A stretch of DNA of 64,000 bases from Pseudomonadota bacterium. GTDB lineage: Bacteria; Pseudomonadota; Gammaproteobacteria; Steroidobacterales; Steroidobacteraceae. Position numbers and translations under genes: made by a program. The stretch covers positions 1 through 64,000 of the forward strand of contig JADJBE010000004.1 in assembly GCA_016703895.1 (NCBI GenBank), written 5' to 3'. Numbering within the stretch: position 1 is the stretch's first letter; each line of letters starts with the position of its first letter. Of this stretch, positions 32,390 through 40,795 are shown piece by piece. Below the pieces are notes generated by a model that made no database searches, was not told the DNA's origin, and saw nothing but the letters and a program-made list of their open reading frames with translations.

Positions 32390-33135
32390 ATGAAACCGCA
32401 CAGGCTCGGCGAATTAAGCGTTGAAACAGTAGTCGAGAATGCCTGCGTTGCGATGCCGTTCGCTGATTTCCTGCCGGGTATCGACGCTCAGATGCTCGCG
32501 GCAGAAAAGGCCTGGCTCGTCCCGCGGTTCGCCGATGCAGCGCTGCAAAACGGCATCCTGAGCTTTCACAGCTATCTGCTGCGAACACCAGAGCACAATA
32601 TTCTCATCGACACCTGCATGGGCAACGACAAGGAGCGCGGCGGCCATGCTGCATTCCACCAGTTGCGTACGCCGTGGCTGCAAAACCTTGCTGCAGCTGG
32701 ACTGGCGCCGGAACAAATTGACTACGTGATGTGCACGCACATGCACGCTGACCACATTGGTTGGAACACCCGCCTCAGCGAGGGTCGCTGGGTGCCACGT
32801 TCCCGAACGCGCGTTACGTTTTCGCACGGCGCGAGTACGATCTCACGGTCGAGGCAGCGCCGGGCCATACACCCGGCAATATCGTGATCCAGCTGCGCTC
32901 AGGTGAGCAACCCGCAGTCCTCAGCGGGGACGTCGTCCATCATCCGATGCAAATATGCTATCCCGAGCACTCTGCCGTCTTCTGCGAGGACCCGGCCGAA
33001 TCAGCGCGCTGTCGCCAGCGCTTCGTCGAACGCTACGCCGACACGGCCACCTGGATCCTGCCAGCGCACTTTCCCGCGCCTACCGTCGGCCGCATCGAGA
33101 CGCGCGGCACTCGTTGGCAATACGCGTGCGCCTGA
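32390..33135 (+). pseudogene. MBL-fold metallo-hydrolase, frameshift and internal deletion
   Basis: A zinc-dependent metallo-beta-lactamase-fold hydrolase. The first frame has FHSYLLRTPEHNILIDTCMG and the zinc motif THMHADHIGW. It changes frame near 32790, where one G added to GTGCCACG restores the continuation TFPNARYVFARREYD. That is followed at once by APGHTPGNIVIQLRSG and SGDVVHHPMQI, which supply the later metal ligands. Relatives normally have 50-60 residues between FARREYD and the TPGHTPG motif, so an in-frame internal deletion near 32845 is also likely. It starts divergently from the PduL fusion, 57 bases away. Function in the organism is doubtful unless both lesions are errors. Confidence 0.7.
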
Positions 33136-33201
33136 CTCGCTCAGCTATCGATACGCTTCAGCCAGCAGTCGAGCAGACGCGCGTCGACTAACAGCGCCCT
33201 A

Positions 33202-33870
33202 CTAATGACTCAATTTCGCCTTAATCGCCCGCCATTCGTCATCATCTGCAAAATATTGAAAAAACGAAATCACATGGCCATCGGGATCGATCACGCCGCC
33301 TTCGATGAACCGCAAAGCTGGCACGCCCAAACTCGCGGGAACCTCGCCCGCCACTGGCTCAACCACCTGATAGCCCGCGGCGCGCACCCGCTCCACGGTT
33401 GCGATCAAGTCGTCTGTCTCAAACAAAATCGTGGACGTACGCGGCTTCTGCTGCACGCTCCATTGCATATCGCGCACTTCCTGCAATGTCATACCACGTA
33501 CTTCAGTAGACGTGTTGAGCATTGCCATGCGCTTACGCGAGCCAGCATCGATATTGAATAGCTCATAGCCCAAGGACTCAGGCCGCCGGTCGAATGTGGG
33601 CTCGACCGAATACAACTCGAGACCAACTAGATCCACGTAGAACTTGATCGACCGCTCCAGGTCGCCGACGATCAGTAATGGCCGCTTGATTCGCAGCAGT
33701 CTGCCGCGCAGTTTCCCAACAGTCGGATTCTGGTTGTTGCTCCCTTCACGGATGAACGGGGCCGCCGGACGTAGCTCCGACGCCTCGGCCGGCTTCGCCG
33801 CGTACGCAACCGGTGCAAACAACATACTGCTAGCAATCACGCCACAAAGAGAAAGCAATCCGGTTTTCAT
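33202..33870 (-). CDS. Exported VOC (glyoxalase/dioxygenase fold) protein
   Basis: A 222-residue protein with a signal peptide (MKTGLLSLCGVIASSMLFAP then AYAAKP) followed by a vicinal-oxygen-chelate domain, so it should act in the periplasm, which is unusual for this fold. Domain features are KRPLLIVGDLERSIKFYVDL, VGLELYSVEP, an inner helix ETDDLIATVERVRAAGYQVV and the strand FIEGGVIDPDGHVISFFQY with a possible metal-binding Glu and His. The gene is followed by a convergent end of the MBL gene and preceded by the MarR gene 30 bases upstream. Substrate unknown. Confidence 0.82.
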   Translation of the reverse strand: MKTGLLSLCGVIASSMLFAPVAYAAKPAEASELRPAAPFIREGSNNQNPTVGKLRGRLLRIKRPLLIVGDLERSIKFYVDLVGLELYSVEPTFDRRPESLGYELFNIDAGSRKRMAMLNTSTEVRGMTLQEVRDMQWSVQQKPRTSTILFETDDLIATVERVRAAGYQVVEPVAGEVPASLGVPALRFIEGGVIDPDGHVISFFQYFADDDEWRAIKAKLSH

Positions 33871-33900
33871 GGACCCCGTCCTTATATTTTTATCGCCAAA

Positions 33901-34398
33901 CTAGGCCGCAGGCCGACGCGCTGTCCGTTTTGGCAAACGCTCGATCAGCATGGGCACCGCGTGCGCGATTCTCTCCAGATCGGCAAGACTCAGACCGCGC
34001 ACGGCCCGCTGCAACGCGCCGACCGCCCGCCCCGACGTCGATTTGACGAGCTTCTGTCCCGCCGCGGTGAGGTGTATGTGTACCACCCGCTGGTCGACGT
34101 CACTACGCCGACGAACGGCCCAACCCCGTGAGACCAAGACTCGCAGCAGCTGGCTTGCCGCCGGCCGACTGACGCCAAGTCGTGACGCGAGCTGTGAGGC
34201 CTGCAGGCCTGGCTGCGCAGTGATGGCATTCAGTGCGCGGTGCATGCTGACCGGCGCGTCCGTCACGCGCTCAAGCTCGCTGTAGAGCGAGCGCATGCTG
34301 TCAGCGAACAGCCGTGCTGATAACAACGCTCGGCGCTCAAGCTCAGCGCGCGAATCGTCACTGGTAATGCCGTTGCGCCTTGTCTTGATTGCGGTCAT
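33901..34398 (-). CDS. MarR family transcriptional regulator
   Basis: A 165-residue dimeric winged-helix repressor or activator. The DNA-binding core is GLQASQLASRLGVSRPAASQ with recognition helix SRPAASQLLRVLVSRGWAV, followed by the wing RRRSDVDQRVVHIHLTAAG. The N- and C-terminal helices form the dimer interface. It is transcribed with the exported VOC protein and lies divergent to the GH15 gene. An AT-rich intergenic region with an inverted repeat (34426-34455) is a plausible target, so autoregulation and control of the GH15-MscS pair can be suggested but not shown. Confidence 0.9.
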   Translation of the reverse strand: MTAIKTRRNGITSDDSRAELERRALLSARLFADSMRSLYSELERVTDAPVSMHRALNAITAQPGLQASQLASRLGVSRPAASQLLRVLVSRGWAVRRRSDVDQRVVHIHLTAAGQKLVKSTSGRAVGALQRAVRGLSLADLERIAHAVPMLIERLPKRTARRPAA

Positions 34399-34425
34399 AG
34401 CTGTTTTAGGTTAGCACAAGGGCCA

Positions 34426-34455
34426 GCAATTAGTTATAATTAGCAAAATAATTGC
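34426..34455. promoter_or_regulatory. Candidate MarR operator in the MarR/GH15 intergenic region
   Basis: The region 34400-34475 is strikingly AT-rich for this genome. GCAATTA at 34426-34432 is repeated inverted as TAATTGC at 34449-34455, with a TTATAATTAG stretch between them that could be a -10 element. Placement between a MarR gene and a divergent enzyme gene fits an operator. No experimental support. Confidence 0.4.
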
Positions 34456-34543
34456 AAAGTAAAAACTAAATGCTGAAATTCATCTCCGCCCGACGGAGCG
34501 TCGCGCGTACGAAGTTGTCAGGCTTCTGCCCAAGGTCAGCGCC

Positions 34544-36346
34544 ATGACGCCGGATCGCGAGCGAAATCTGGATCTCGCGGTCGTCGGCAATTCCGAAGTC
34601 GCTGCGATCATCGACTCGCAGGCGCGGCTCATCTGGATGTGCCTGCCACGGCCCGACGGCGACCCCGTGTTCTCCGCTCTGCTCACCAAGGCCGCGGGTA
34701 ACGCCGAGCAAGGCGTGTTTGCCACGGACCTGGTCGATCTCAGCTATACCAAGCAGTCCTACGTCCGCAACACTGCAATCGTCGAGACCATTCAGCGCGA
34801 CGCACGCGGCGGCACTATTCGGATCACCGATTTTTGCCCGCGTTTCAAGGCGCGTGGCCGGATGTTCCGACCCATGATGTTCGTGCGAATGATCGAACGC
34901 CTGGAAGGCCGACCAGTCCTGCGGCTGCGGCTCCGCCCGACGGTCAACTATGGTGAGCCAGCGACGAGTTCCGGTGGCGGTGGCCATCACCTGCGCTTCG
35001 CCACCGCCAAGACTAACTACCGCATCACCACGGACGCCTCCGTGAGCGCGTTGCGCGAAGACCGCCTGTGCGTGCTCGAGAATTCCCTGACCTTCATCAT
35101 CGGGCCGGACGAGACGATTGAGGAGGCGCCCGGGGTCTTCGCCCACGGGCTGCTGCAGCAAACCCGCGACTACTGGCAAGACTGGTCGCGCGCGCTGGCC
35201 ATTCCGTTTGATTGGCAAGCGGAAGTGATCCGTGCCGCGATCACATTGAAGCTCTGCACCTACGAGGACACGGGCGCAGTGCTGGCGGCGCTTACGACGT
35301 CTATTCCCGAGAGTGCCAATAGTGGGCGCAACTGGGACTATCGGTACTGCTGGATGCGCGACAGCTATTTCGTGGTGCAGGCACTGAACCGTCTCGGCGT
35401 GACCAAGACGATGGAGGGCTTTCTCCATTACATCGATCAAGTCGTGGCGCATTCGGGTGTTGCCGATCTGAAGCCGCTCTATCGACTGGGCGGTGATCCG
35501 GAAGACCACGAGCGAAAAGTGGACACGCTGGAGGGCTTTCTCGGTATGGGGCCCGTGCGCGTCGGCAACGGTGCAGCGAACCAATTGCAGAACGATGTCT
35601 ACGGCTCGGTCATTTTGGCCGCGAGTCAGTTGTTCTTCGACGAACGCCTCGTACGACCCGGCGACACCACTTTGTTCACGCAGCTCGAAGGACTCGGTGA
35701 GCGTGCCGCTGCGCTGTTCGATCAGCCCGACGCCGGACCATGGGAATTCCGCGGTATCGCGCGTGCGCATACCTTCCCGGCAGCGATGTCCTGGGCAGGC
35801 TGCGATCGCCTGGCCCGCATTGCAGCCCACCTCGGACTGCACGACAAAGCGCGCTATTGGGCCAAGCGTGCCGAGACCATGCGCGCAGTCATCCTCGCCC
35901 GCGCCTGGAACGAAAGTCGGCAGTCGTTTGTCGCCTCGTTCGATGGCGACGATCTGGACGCTGCGGTACTGCTGTTGCCCGAACTGGGGTTGTTACCAGC
36001 AACCGACCCGCGGTTTCTGGCCACGCTGGACGTGATCGGACGCGAACTGCGCGATGGCGACCTGCTGTTCCGCTATCGGCACGCGGACGACTTTGGCACC
36101 CCCGAGACAGCCTTTACCGTCTGCGCGTTCTGGTATGTCAATGCGATCGCGGCGGCGGGCCGACTCGAAGAAGCACGCGCACATTTCGGCAGACTACTCG
36201 CCTACTGCAATCCGGTAGGCCTGTTGTCCGAGGACCTCGATCCAACCACGGGTGCACTGTGGGGTAACTTCCCACAGACTTACAGTCTGGTTGGTGTCAT
36301 CAATAGCGCGTTGCGCTTGTCGCGATCATGGGAAGAAGCTTTGTGA
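34544..36346 (+). CDS. Glycoside hydrolase family 15 protein (trehalase/glucoamylase-like)
   Basis: A 600-residue cytoplasmic GH15 enzyme that would hydrolyse an alpha-glucoside such as trehalose or a maltodextrin. The N-terminal beta domain begins with NLDLAVVGNSEVAAIIDSQA and MCLPRPDGDPVFSALL. The (alpha/alpha)6 barrel carries the family signature NWDYRYCWMRDSYFVVQAL at about 264-282. A later acidic stretch ends in VGLLSEDLDPTTGALWGNFP, the usual place of the catalytic base. There is no signal peptide and the frame is intact. A MscS gene starts 19 bases downstream with an AGGAG site, so the two are likely cotranscribed. That hints at a role in osmolyte turnover. Confidence 0.9.
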   Translation: MTPDRERNLDLAVVGNSEVAAIIDSQARLIWMCLPRPDGDPVFSALLTKAAGNAEQGVFATDLVDLSYTKQSYVRNTAIVETIQRDARGGTIRITDFCPRFKARGRMFRPMMFVRMIERLEGRPVLRLRLRPTVNYGEPATSSGGGGHHLRFATAKTNYRITTDASVSALREDRLCVLENSLTFIIGPDETIEEAPGVFAHGLLQQTRDYWQDWSRALAIPFDWQAEVIRAAITLKLCTYEDTGAVLAALTTSIPESANSGRNWDYRYCWMRDSYFVVQALNRLGVTKTMEGFLHYIDQVVAHSGVADLKPLYRLGGDPEDHERKVDTLEGFLGMGPVRVGNGAANQLQNDVYGSVILAASQLFFDERLVRPGDTTLFTQLEGLGERAAALFDQPDAGPWEFRGIARAHTFPAAMSWAGCDRLARIAAHLGLHDKARYWAKRAETMRAVILARAWNESRQSFVASFDGDDLDAAVLLLPELGLLPATDPRFLATLDVIGRELRDGDLLFRYRHADDFGTPETAFTVCAFWYVNAIAAAGRLEEARAHFGRLLAYCNPVGLLSEDLDPTTGALWGNFPQTYSLVGVINSALRLSRSWEEAL

Positions 36347-36365
36347 ACATTCGCAGGAGTCCGTC

Positions 36366-37273
36366 ATGGATTTAGTTGCACAGTCGAAAGAGTTGCTCGA
36401 TCCTGCCGCTTGGAGCTCGCTGGCGTTCTCATCGGTCCGAGTGGTGATCATCGCGCTGCTCGCGTGGCTGGTCTATTTCATCGGCTCGCGCCTGATACGA
36501 CGCTTCCGCATGCGCCTCGCGTCGCGCATGACCGATCCCGAGCAGCAGCGCCGCGCCGAAACACTTGGCCGCGTCATTCGATATGTGCTGTCAGTGGTCG
36601 TCACGTTGGTGGCCGGCATGCTGATGCTGGCCGAGTTTGGTGTATCGGTTGCGCCGATACTCGGTGCCGCTGGCGTCGTCGGCCTGGCGGTGGGCTTCGG
36701 CGCGCAGACACTCGTCAAGGATTACTTCACCGGCTTTTTCCTGTTGCTGGAGAACCAGATCGCCACCGGTGACGTGGTCGAGATCGCCGGCAAGTCCGGC
36801 CTCGTCGAAGACGTGACGCTGCGCTTTGTGCAACTGCGCGACTACGGCGGGGATGTTCACTTTGTTCCGAATAACCTGATCAATACTGTCACTAACAAAA
36901 GCCGTGGCTATTCCTATGCGCTGATGGAAGTGGGCGTTGCCTACCGCGAGAACCTCGATGAAGTGTTCGAGGTCATGCGCCGCACGGCCGACCACTTGCG
37001 CGAAGACAGCGACTTCAAACAGCGAATCCTCGAGCCACTGGATTTGGCGGGCGTCGAGAATTGGGCCGGCTCGGCCGTCAACATCAAGTGTCGCTTGAAG
37101 GTACGGCCACTGGATCAATGGGCCGTGCGGCGCGAGTTCCTGCGGCGCCTGAAGAGGACTTCGATGCCGCCGGTATCGAAATCCCCTACCCGCACATGAC
37201 GATTTATGCGGGTATTGGCAAGGACGGATCGGCGCCGGCATTCCCGATCAAAAGCGAGGACAAGGCCGCCTAG
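36366..37273 (+). CDS. MscS family mechanosensitive channel (frameshift near the C-terminus)
   Basis: A small-conductance mechanosensitive channel. It has two or three N-terminal helices and the pore-lining helix with APILGAAGVVGLAVGFGAQ, followed by the conserved TLVKDYFTGFFLLLENQIATG at the start of the beta domain and VHFVPNNLINTVTNKSRGY. The frame leaves the family pattern after RREFLRRLK near 37160. The next frame continues DFDAAGIEIPYPHMTIYAG and stops at 37273, giving the normal C-terminal domain. A one-base indel at about 37155-37165 is likely. ATG 36366 has AGGAG upstream. Probably cotranscribed with the GH15 gene. Confidence 0.86.
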
Positions 37274-37289
37274 GCGTTGCTCCCGAACG

Positions 37290-38294
37290 CTACCGCTTCT
37301 TTGGCTTGCTCTTGGGTTTAGTTAGTTTGAGCGTATAGCGCGCTGTTGGCACATCGACAACTTGCGCATCAAGTACAAGCTGGCGGGATGAGCTATCTGC
37401 GATCGACCATGTTGCCTGCACTAGCCCGTCGGCCGTCGTAGTCACCTGTTCCGGTTCAACACTGCCGGAGCCGGCGGTGGCACTCAGATCCACAACGGCA
37501 GCAGCGACCGGATTGCCAAACGCATCTTGCACAGCGAGCATCAGCTCAAGTTTTTCAGCGTCCTCAATAAGCGACTCGTCTGTAGGGGCAGTCACCGGGA
37601 CGATCGCGGCAACAGGTGCCGCAGCCACCGACAGCTCGAATGCCACAGAAAGACTGGGGTCTGCGTCGGCGCCCACCGTGCCCTGGACCCGACCAGCGCG
37701 TTCAAGCACCGGCAAATCGAATGACGTGACGCCCTTGCCATCGGATGCGACGCTGACAAAGCCCGCGTCGTCGGTGGCCACTGTGAGCGTCAAAGTAACC
37801 GCCTCGATCGGATTGCCAAAGGCATCGACAACACGCACTCGCAGCGGCGACCCGAACGCCACGCCCGCGATCGTCTCGGCAGGATTATCCTCGAGCATTT
37901 CTAGTCGCTGCGGCGGCCCGGGCTTGACCAACACCGGTACAAGTCGCTCGCGAGGCCCGCTCGTCACCTTGATAGCCGCCCGGCCGCTAGGACCCGTTGC
38001 GGTAACCCGGCCCGTCTCGGAAACACGCAACATATCGGGTGTCGCTGCCGGACTCTCTGGCGAAAAAACTACTTGGGCCCCGCCAATGGGCTGCCCTCGC
38101 GTATCATTGACTTGTGCTTGAAGAGTGCCAGCGCCACCCGCAGCGATTTCCAGTTGTTGGGGTTCAACCACTACCTCGTAGGGTTCAGGCTGCTCAACGG
38201 TCGTGGGTGCTGCAGCGGGCGAACAACCCAACGACGAAACCACCAACGTGGCAGAGGTAACGGCGCAAAGCCATGGGGGAAGTCTGTGTTGCAT
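37290..38294 (-). CDS. Lipoprotein with bacterial Ig-like repeats
   Basis: A 334-residue lipoprotein, lipobox VVSSLGC at residues 18-24, so lipidated at Cys24. Three Ig-like units of the invasin/Big_1 type follow, each with a segment such as VNDTRGQPIGGAQVVFSPES, VVDAFGNPIEAVTLTL or VQDAFGNPVAAAVVDLS. The C-terminus is a Lys-rich tail (KPKSKPKKR). Its start overlaps the start of the divergent MscS gene by nine bases. A shorter paralogue (39972-40568) lies on the other side of that channel. A periplasmic structural or accessory role for the channel is inference. Confidence 0.8.
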   Translation of the reverse strand: MQHRLPPWLCAVTSATLVVSSLGCSPAAAPTTVEQPEPYEVVVEPQQLEIAAGGAGTLQAQVNDTRGQPIGGAQVVFSPESPAATPDMLRVSETGRVTATGPSGRAAIKVTSGPRERLVPVLVKPGPPQRLEMLEDNPAETIAGVAFGSPLRVRVVDAFGNPIEAVTLTLTVATDDAGFVSVASDGKGVTSFDLPVLERAGRVQGTVGADADPSLSVAFELSVAAAPVAAIVPVTAPTDESLIEDAEKLELMLAVQDAFGNPVAAAVVDLSATAGSGSVEPEQVTTTADGLVQATWSIADSSSRQLVLDAQVVDVPTARYTLKLTKPKSKPKKR

Positions 38295-39971
38295 CGTAGT
38301 AATACTTGGGTCTTGCTGGTTGCGCTGCTACTCGCCTCGAGCACCATTTGGGCCCAATCATCACCTAATTCGACTGCGGCCGACAACGCGAATCCCGAAG
38401 CGCGAGCGCAGATTATCACCCGCGCGCCCGTTCAGTTCCGCGATCGAATGCTATTTGAGGTTACGGCGCCTATCGGCGCGCTCAACGCGACGGAGCGGGC
38501 GTCCGCTATCGAGAGGCGCTTGCTCGCGATCTCCGCCAGCGATTCTGCGGTGCTTCAGCAGCTACGCGTAGTCGAACAAGACGGTCTGTCTGAGCTGTTC
38601 GCCGGCGATGTGCTGATACGGGCCGTAACAGACCAGGACGCCGCTGGCAGTGGTCGCACGCGCCGCCAGCTTGCGGCGGATTTCAAGTTACGGGTCTACG
38701 AAGCGTTGGCCGTAGAGTTTCGCGATCGCAGCGCCGCCAACGTGGTACGTGGACTGCTCTATGCGCTGGCCGCCACCGTTGTGCTGGTCGTCCTGTTGAT
38801 TGGCTTGGGACGACTTTACCGCTGGTCCCGGGACCGCATCAATCGCGCTGCGCAGGCATGGAGCTGGGAAAGTGGCCTCGCCCGAATGCGCATTCTGACC
38901 CCGGCGTCAGTTTCCAGTGCGAGTCGGTCTATCGCGGCTACGCTAGCCTGGCTACTCGGTTTCGCGCTGCTATATTTCTATCTTGAGTACGTGCTGTCGT
39001 TGTTTCCCTGGACACGTGGTATTGCCGAACGAATGGTGACAACGTCGCGTGCGGCGGTGGTCCATGTCGGCACAGGCTTCTTCAACTACGTGCCGAACCT
39101 GCTCAATATCACTGTAATCGTGATCGTCGCTCGCTTTCTTCTGAAAGCGCTGCGGGCGATCTTCGAGCAGGTACGGACACAGCGCGTTTCGCTGGATGGC
39201 TTTTTTCCCGAATGGGCGATGCCCACCTATTCGCTGGTGAGATTTCTTGTCATCGCCATCGCCGCTGTCATGGTATTCCCGTATCTGCCAGGCTCAGGGT
39301 CTGAGGGCTTTCGCGGCGTGTCCGTGTTTGTGGGTCTATTGATTTCTCTGGGCGCCGCGTCGGCTATTGCGAACGTCATCGCCGGAATTGTCATCACTTA
39401 CATGCGCCCCTTCAAGGTAGGCGATCGCGTCAAAATTGCGGATGCCATCGGCGATGTGACTGGAAAAGACTTGTTTGTTGTCAGGCTCAGAACGATCAAG
39501 AACGTGGATATCACGATTCCGAATTCACTGGTACTAGCCAATCACATCATCAACTTCAGTTCTAGCGCTGCAACCCATGGGCTGGTCCTGCACTCCACGG
39601 TAACCATCGGCTATGACGTTCCGTGGCAAAAGGTCCATGAGCTGTTGATCGCCGCAGCTCAGCGCGTCGACGGCATCAAACCCGAACCCACGCCGTTTGT
39701 GCTGCAAACCAGCCTGGATGATTTCTACGTGTCGTATGAACTCAACGCTTATACCAGCCATCCGGAACAGATGGCACGTCTCTACTCCGACTTGCACACT
39801 GAGATTCAGAACAGCTTCAATGCTGCCGGTGTTGAGATCATGTCGCCTCACTATAGCGCGGTGCGCGACGGTAGTAGCATGGCGGTCCCAAATGACTACC
39901 TACCGAAGGACTATCGCGCTCCAGGCTTCTCCATATTGTCGCGAATCATGCGTCCAGAGCGTGACGCTTAG
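38286..39971 (+). CDS. MscS-type channel with signal peptide and large periplasmic N-domain
   Basis: A 561-residue MscS-like channel. GTG 38286 has GGGGGA just upstream and begins a signal peptide (VLHRSNTWVLLVALLLASST, IWAQ). A periplasmic domain of about 130 residues follows (RAPVQFRDRMLFEVTAPIGA onward), then four or five helices (VVLVVLLIGLG; LAWLLGFALLYFYLEYV; LLNITVIVIVARFLL; VIAIAAVMVFPYL) and the pore helix GVSVFVGLLISLGAASAIAN. The cytoplasmic beta domain has MRPFKVGDRVKIADAIGDV and ITIPNSLVLANHIINFS. The gene is bracketed by two Ig-like lipoprotein genes: one divergent and overlapping its start, one convergent and touching its stop. The frame is intact. Confidence 0.88.
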   Translation: MLHRSNTWVLLVALLLASSTIWAQSSPNSTAADNANPEARAQIITRAPVQFRDRMLFEVTAPIGALNATERASAIERRLLAISASDSAVLQQLRVVEQDGLSELFAGDVLIRAVTDQDAAGSGRTRRQLAADFKLRVYEALAVEFRDRSAANVVRGLLYALAATVVLVVLLIGLGRLYRWSRDRINRAAQAWSWESGLARMRILTPASVSSASRSIAATLAWLLGFALLYFYLEYVLSLFPWTRGIAERMVTTSRAAVVHVGTGFFNYVPNLLNITVIVIVARFLLKALRAIFEQVRTQRVSLDGFFPEWAMPTYSLVRFLVIAIAAVMVFPYLPGSGSEGFRGVSVFVGLLISLGAASAIANVIAGIVITYMRPFKVGDRVKIADAIGDVTGKDLFVVRLRTIKNVDITIPNSLVLANHIINFSSSAATHGLVLHSTVTIGYDVPWQKVHELLIAAAQRVDGIKPEPTPFVLQTSLDDFYVSYELNAYTSHPEQMARLYSDLHTEIQNSFNAAGVEIMSPHYSAVRDGSSMAVPNDYLPKDYRAPGFSILSRIMRPERDA

Positions 39972-40568
39972 CTAGCTCAGCGGCGGCGCAGAGGATGCGG
40001 CGTTGGCTGGTAGGACCGGCGCGGCCGGCACGATTCGGTAGCTAGTGCGGACTTTAGGGGCTTCCAGCACTTGTACGTCGACATCGACTTTCGAAACGGG
40101 ATTGCCGTAGCTATCCGCAACTTGTACCGCCAGCGTGCTAGTGAGCAGCGGTGGTTGCGCAGCCGTTGCGCCTGGCCCGCCAAGTCGGCGAAGTCGCGCG
40201 GGCCTCGCTGCGAACACCGTGATCGCCACGCGTGCCTCGGCAACGCCGCTGCCGACCATGACGACACCACTGCCGGCTGGTACACGCGACCGCACACGAC
40301 CACGGCTACTAACTTCAAGCAACTGAGGATGATCGGTGCGGTAGCTGACAAGCGCCCCGCCGACAGGCTCACCACTGGAATCATTGAGCTGAGCCGACAA
40401 TTGCTTGGAGGTGCCTGCAGTTAGCGTAAGCTCCGCCGGGAAAACCAATACCTCGCGCACAATGCTCATCGGCAGTGGCGGAATCGACTTTGACTGATAA
40501 CAGCCGGCTAGGACCATCGCACCAAACGCCAGCAGTGACATCCGACATGGCCGCAGCGCCCAGCGCAT
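39972..40568 (-). CDS. Short Ig-like lipoprotein, paralogue of 37290-38294
   Basis: A 198-residue lipoprotein with lipobox MVLAGC (Cys at about residue 23). One and a half Ig-like repeats resemble the larger neighbour, sharing FPAELTLTAGTSKQLSAQLN with DSSGEPVGGALVSY, and VADSYGNPVSKVDVDVQ. The C-terminal tail is Ala/Pro-rich and lacks the Lys cluster. Its stop codon abuts the MscS stop, so the two genes converge without a spacer. Shared architecture on both sides of one channel gene suggests a duplication around that gene. No function is known. Confidence 0.75.
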   Translation of the reverse strand: MRWALRPCRMSLLAFGAMVLAGCYQSKSIPPLPMSIVREVLVFPAELTLTAGTSKQLSAQLNDSSGEPVGGALVSYRTDHPQLLEVSSRGRVRSRVPAGSGVVMVGSGVAEARVAITVFAARPARLRRLGGPGATAAQPPLLTSTLAVQVADSYGNPVSKVDVDVQVLEAPKVRTSYRIVPAAPVLPANAASSAPPLS

Positions 40569-40643
40569 TTAAGGCCCTCTCAACGTGCCTTGCGCCACGT
40601 CGCCTGGACAGCGCGCTGGCAGCCATAGTCGTGAAACTGGACT

Positions 40644-40697
40644 ATCGGTGAGGAGATCACCGGTGCCAACGCCCCGACTACCCAAGGTAGTCGGGGC
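40644..40697. terminator. Two tandem hairpins downstream of the OmpA gene
   Basis: An imperfect 8-bp stem (40644-40651 with 40657-40664) is followed by a perfect 12-bp stem (GCCCCGACTACC with GGTAGTCGGGGC, 40671-40697, 3-base loop). They lie about 100 bases after the OmpA stop on its strand and before the short lipoprotein start. No U tract follows, so termination or mRNA 3'-end stabilisation are both possible. Confidence 0.5.
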
Positions 40698-40795
40698 AAC
40701 GTCAAGACTTGCTAATGCACGTGGCCGTCGTCATCTGGTGCTTTGTGAGCTGTGGCGATCGACACGATAGTTTTCCTAACTAGCTAGTGGGATGA

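Noticed and set aside
34466..35842. A 458-residue open frame on the minus strand opposite the GH15 gene.
   Set aside because: It has no recognisable domain and mirrors the GH15 coding strand, which has complete family motifs.
40621..40760. The two hairpins after the OmpA gene were considered as a riboswitch, for example a cyclic-di-GMP type.
   Set aside because: They lie 3' of one gene, lack the conserved GEMM sequence blocks, and resemble a terminator or mRNA-end structure.
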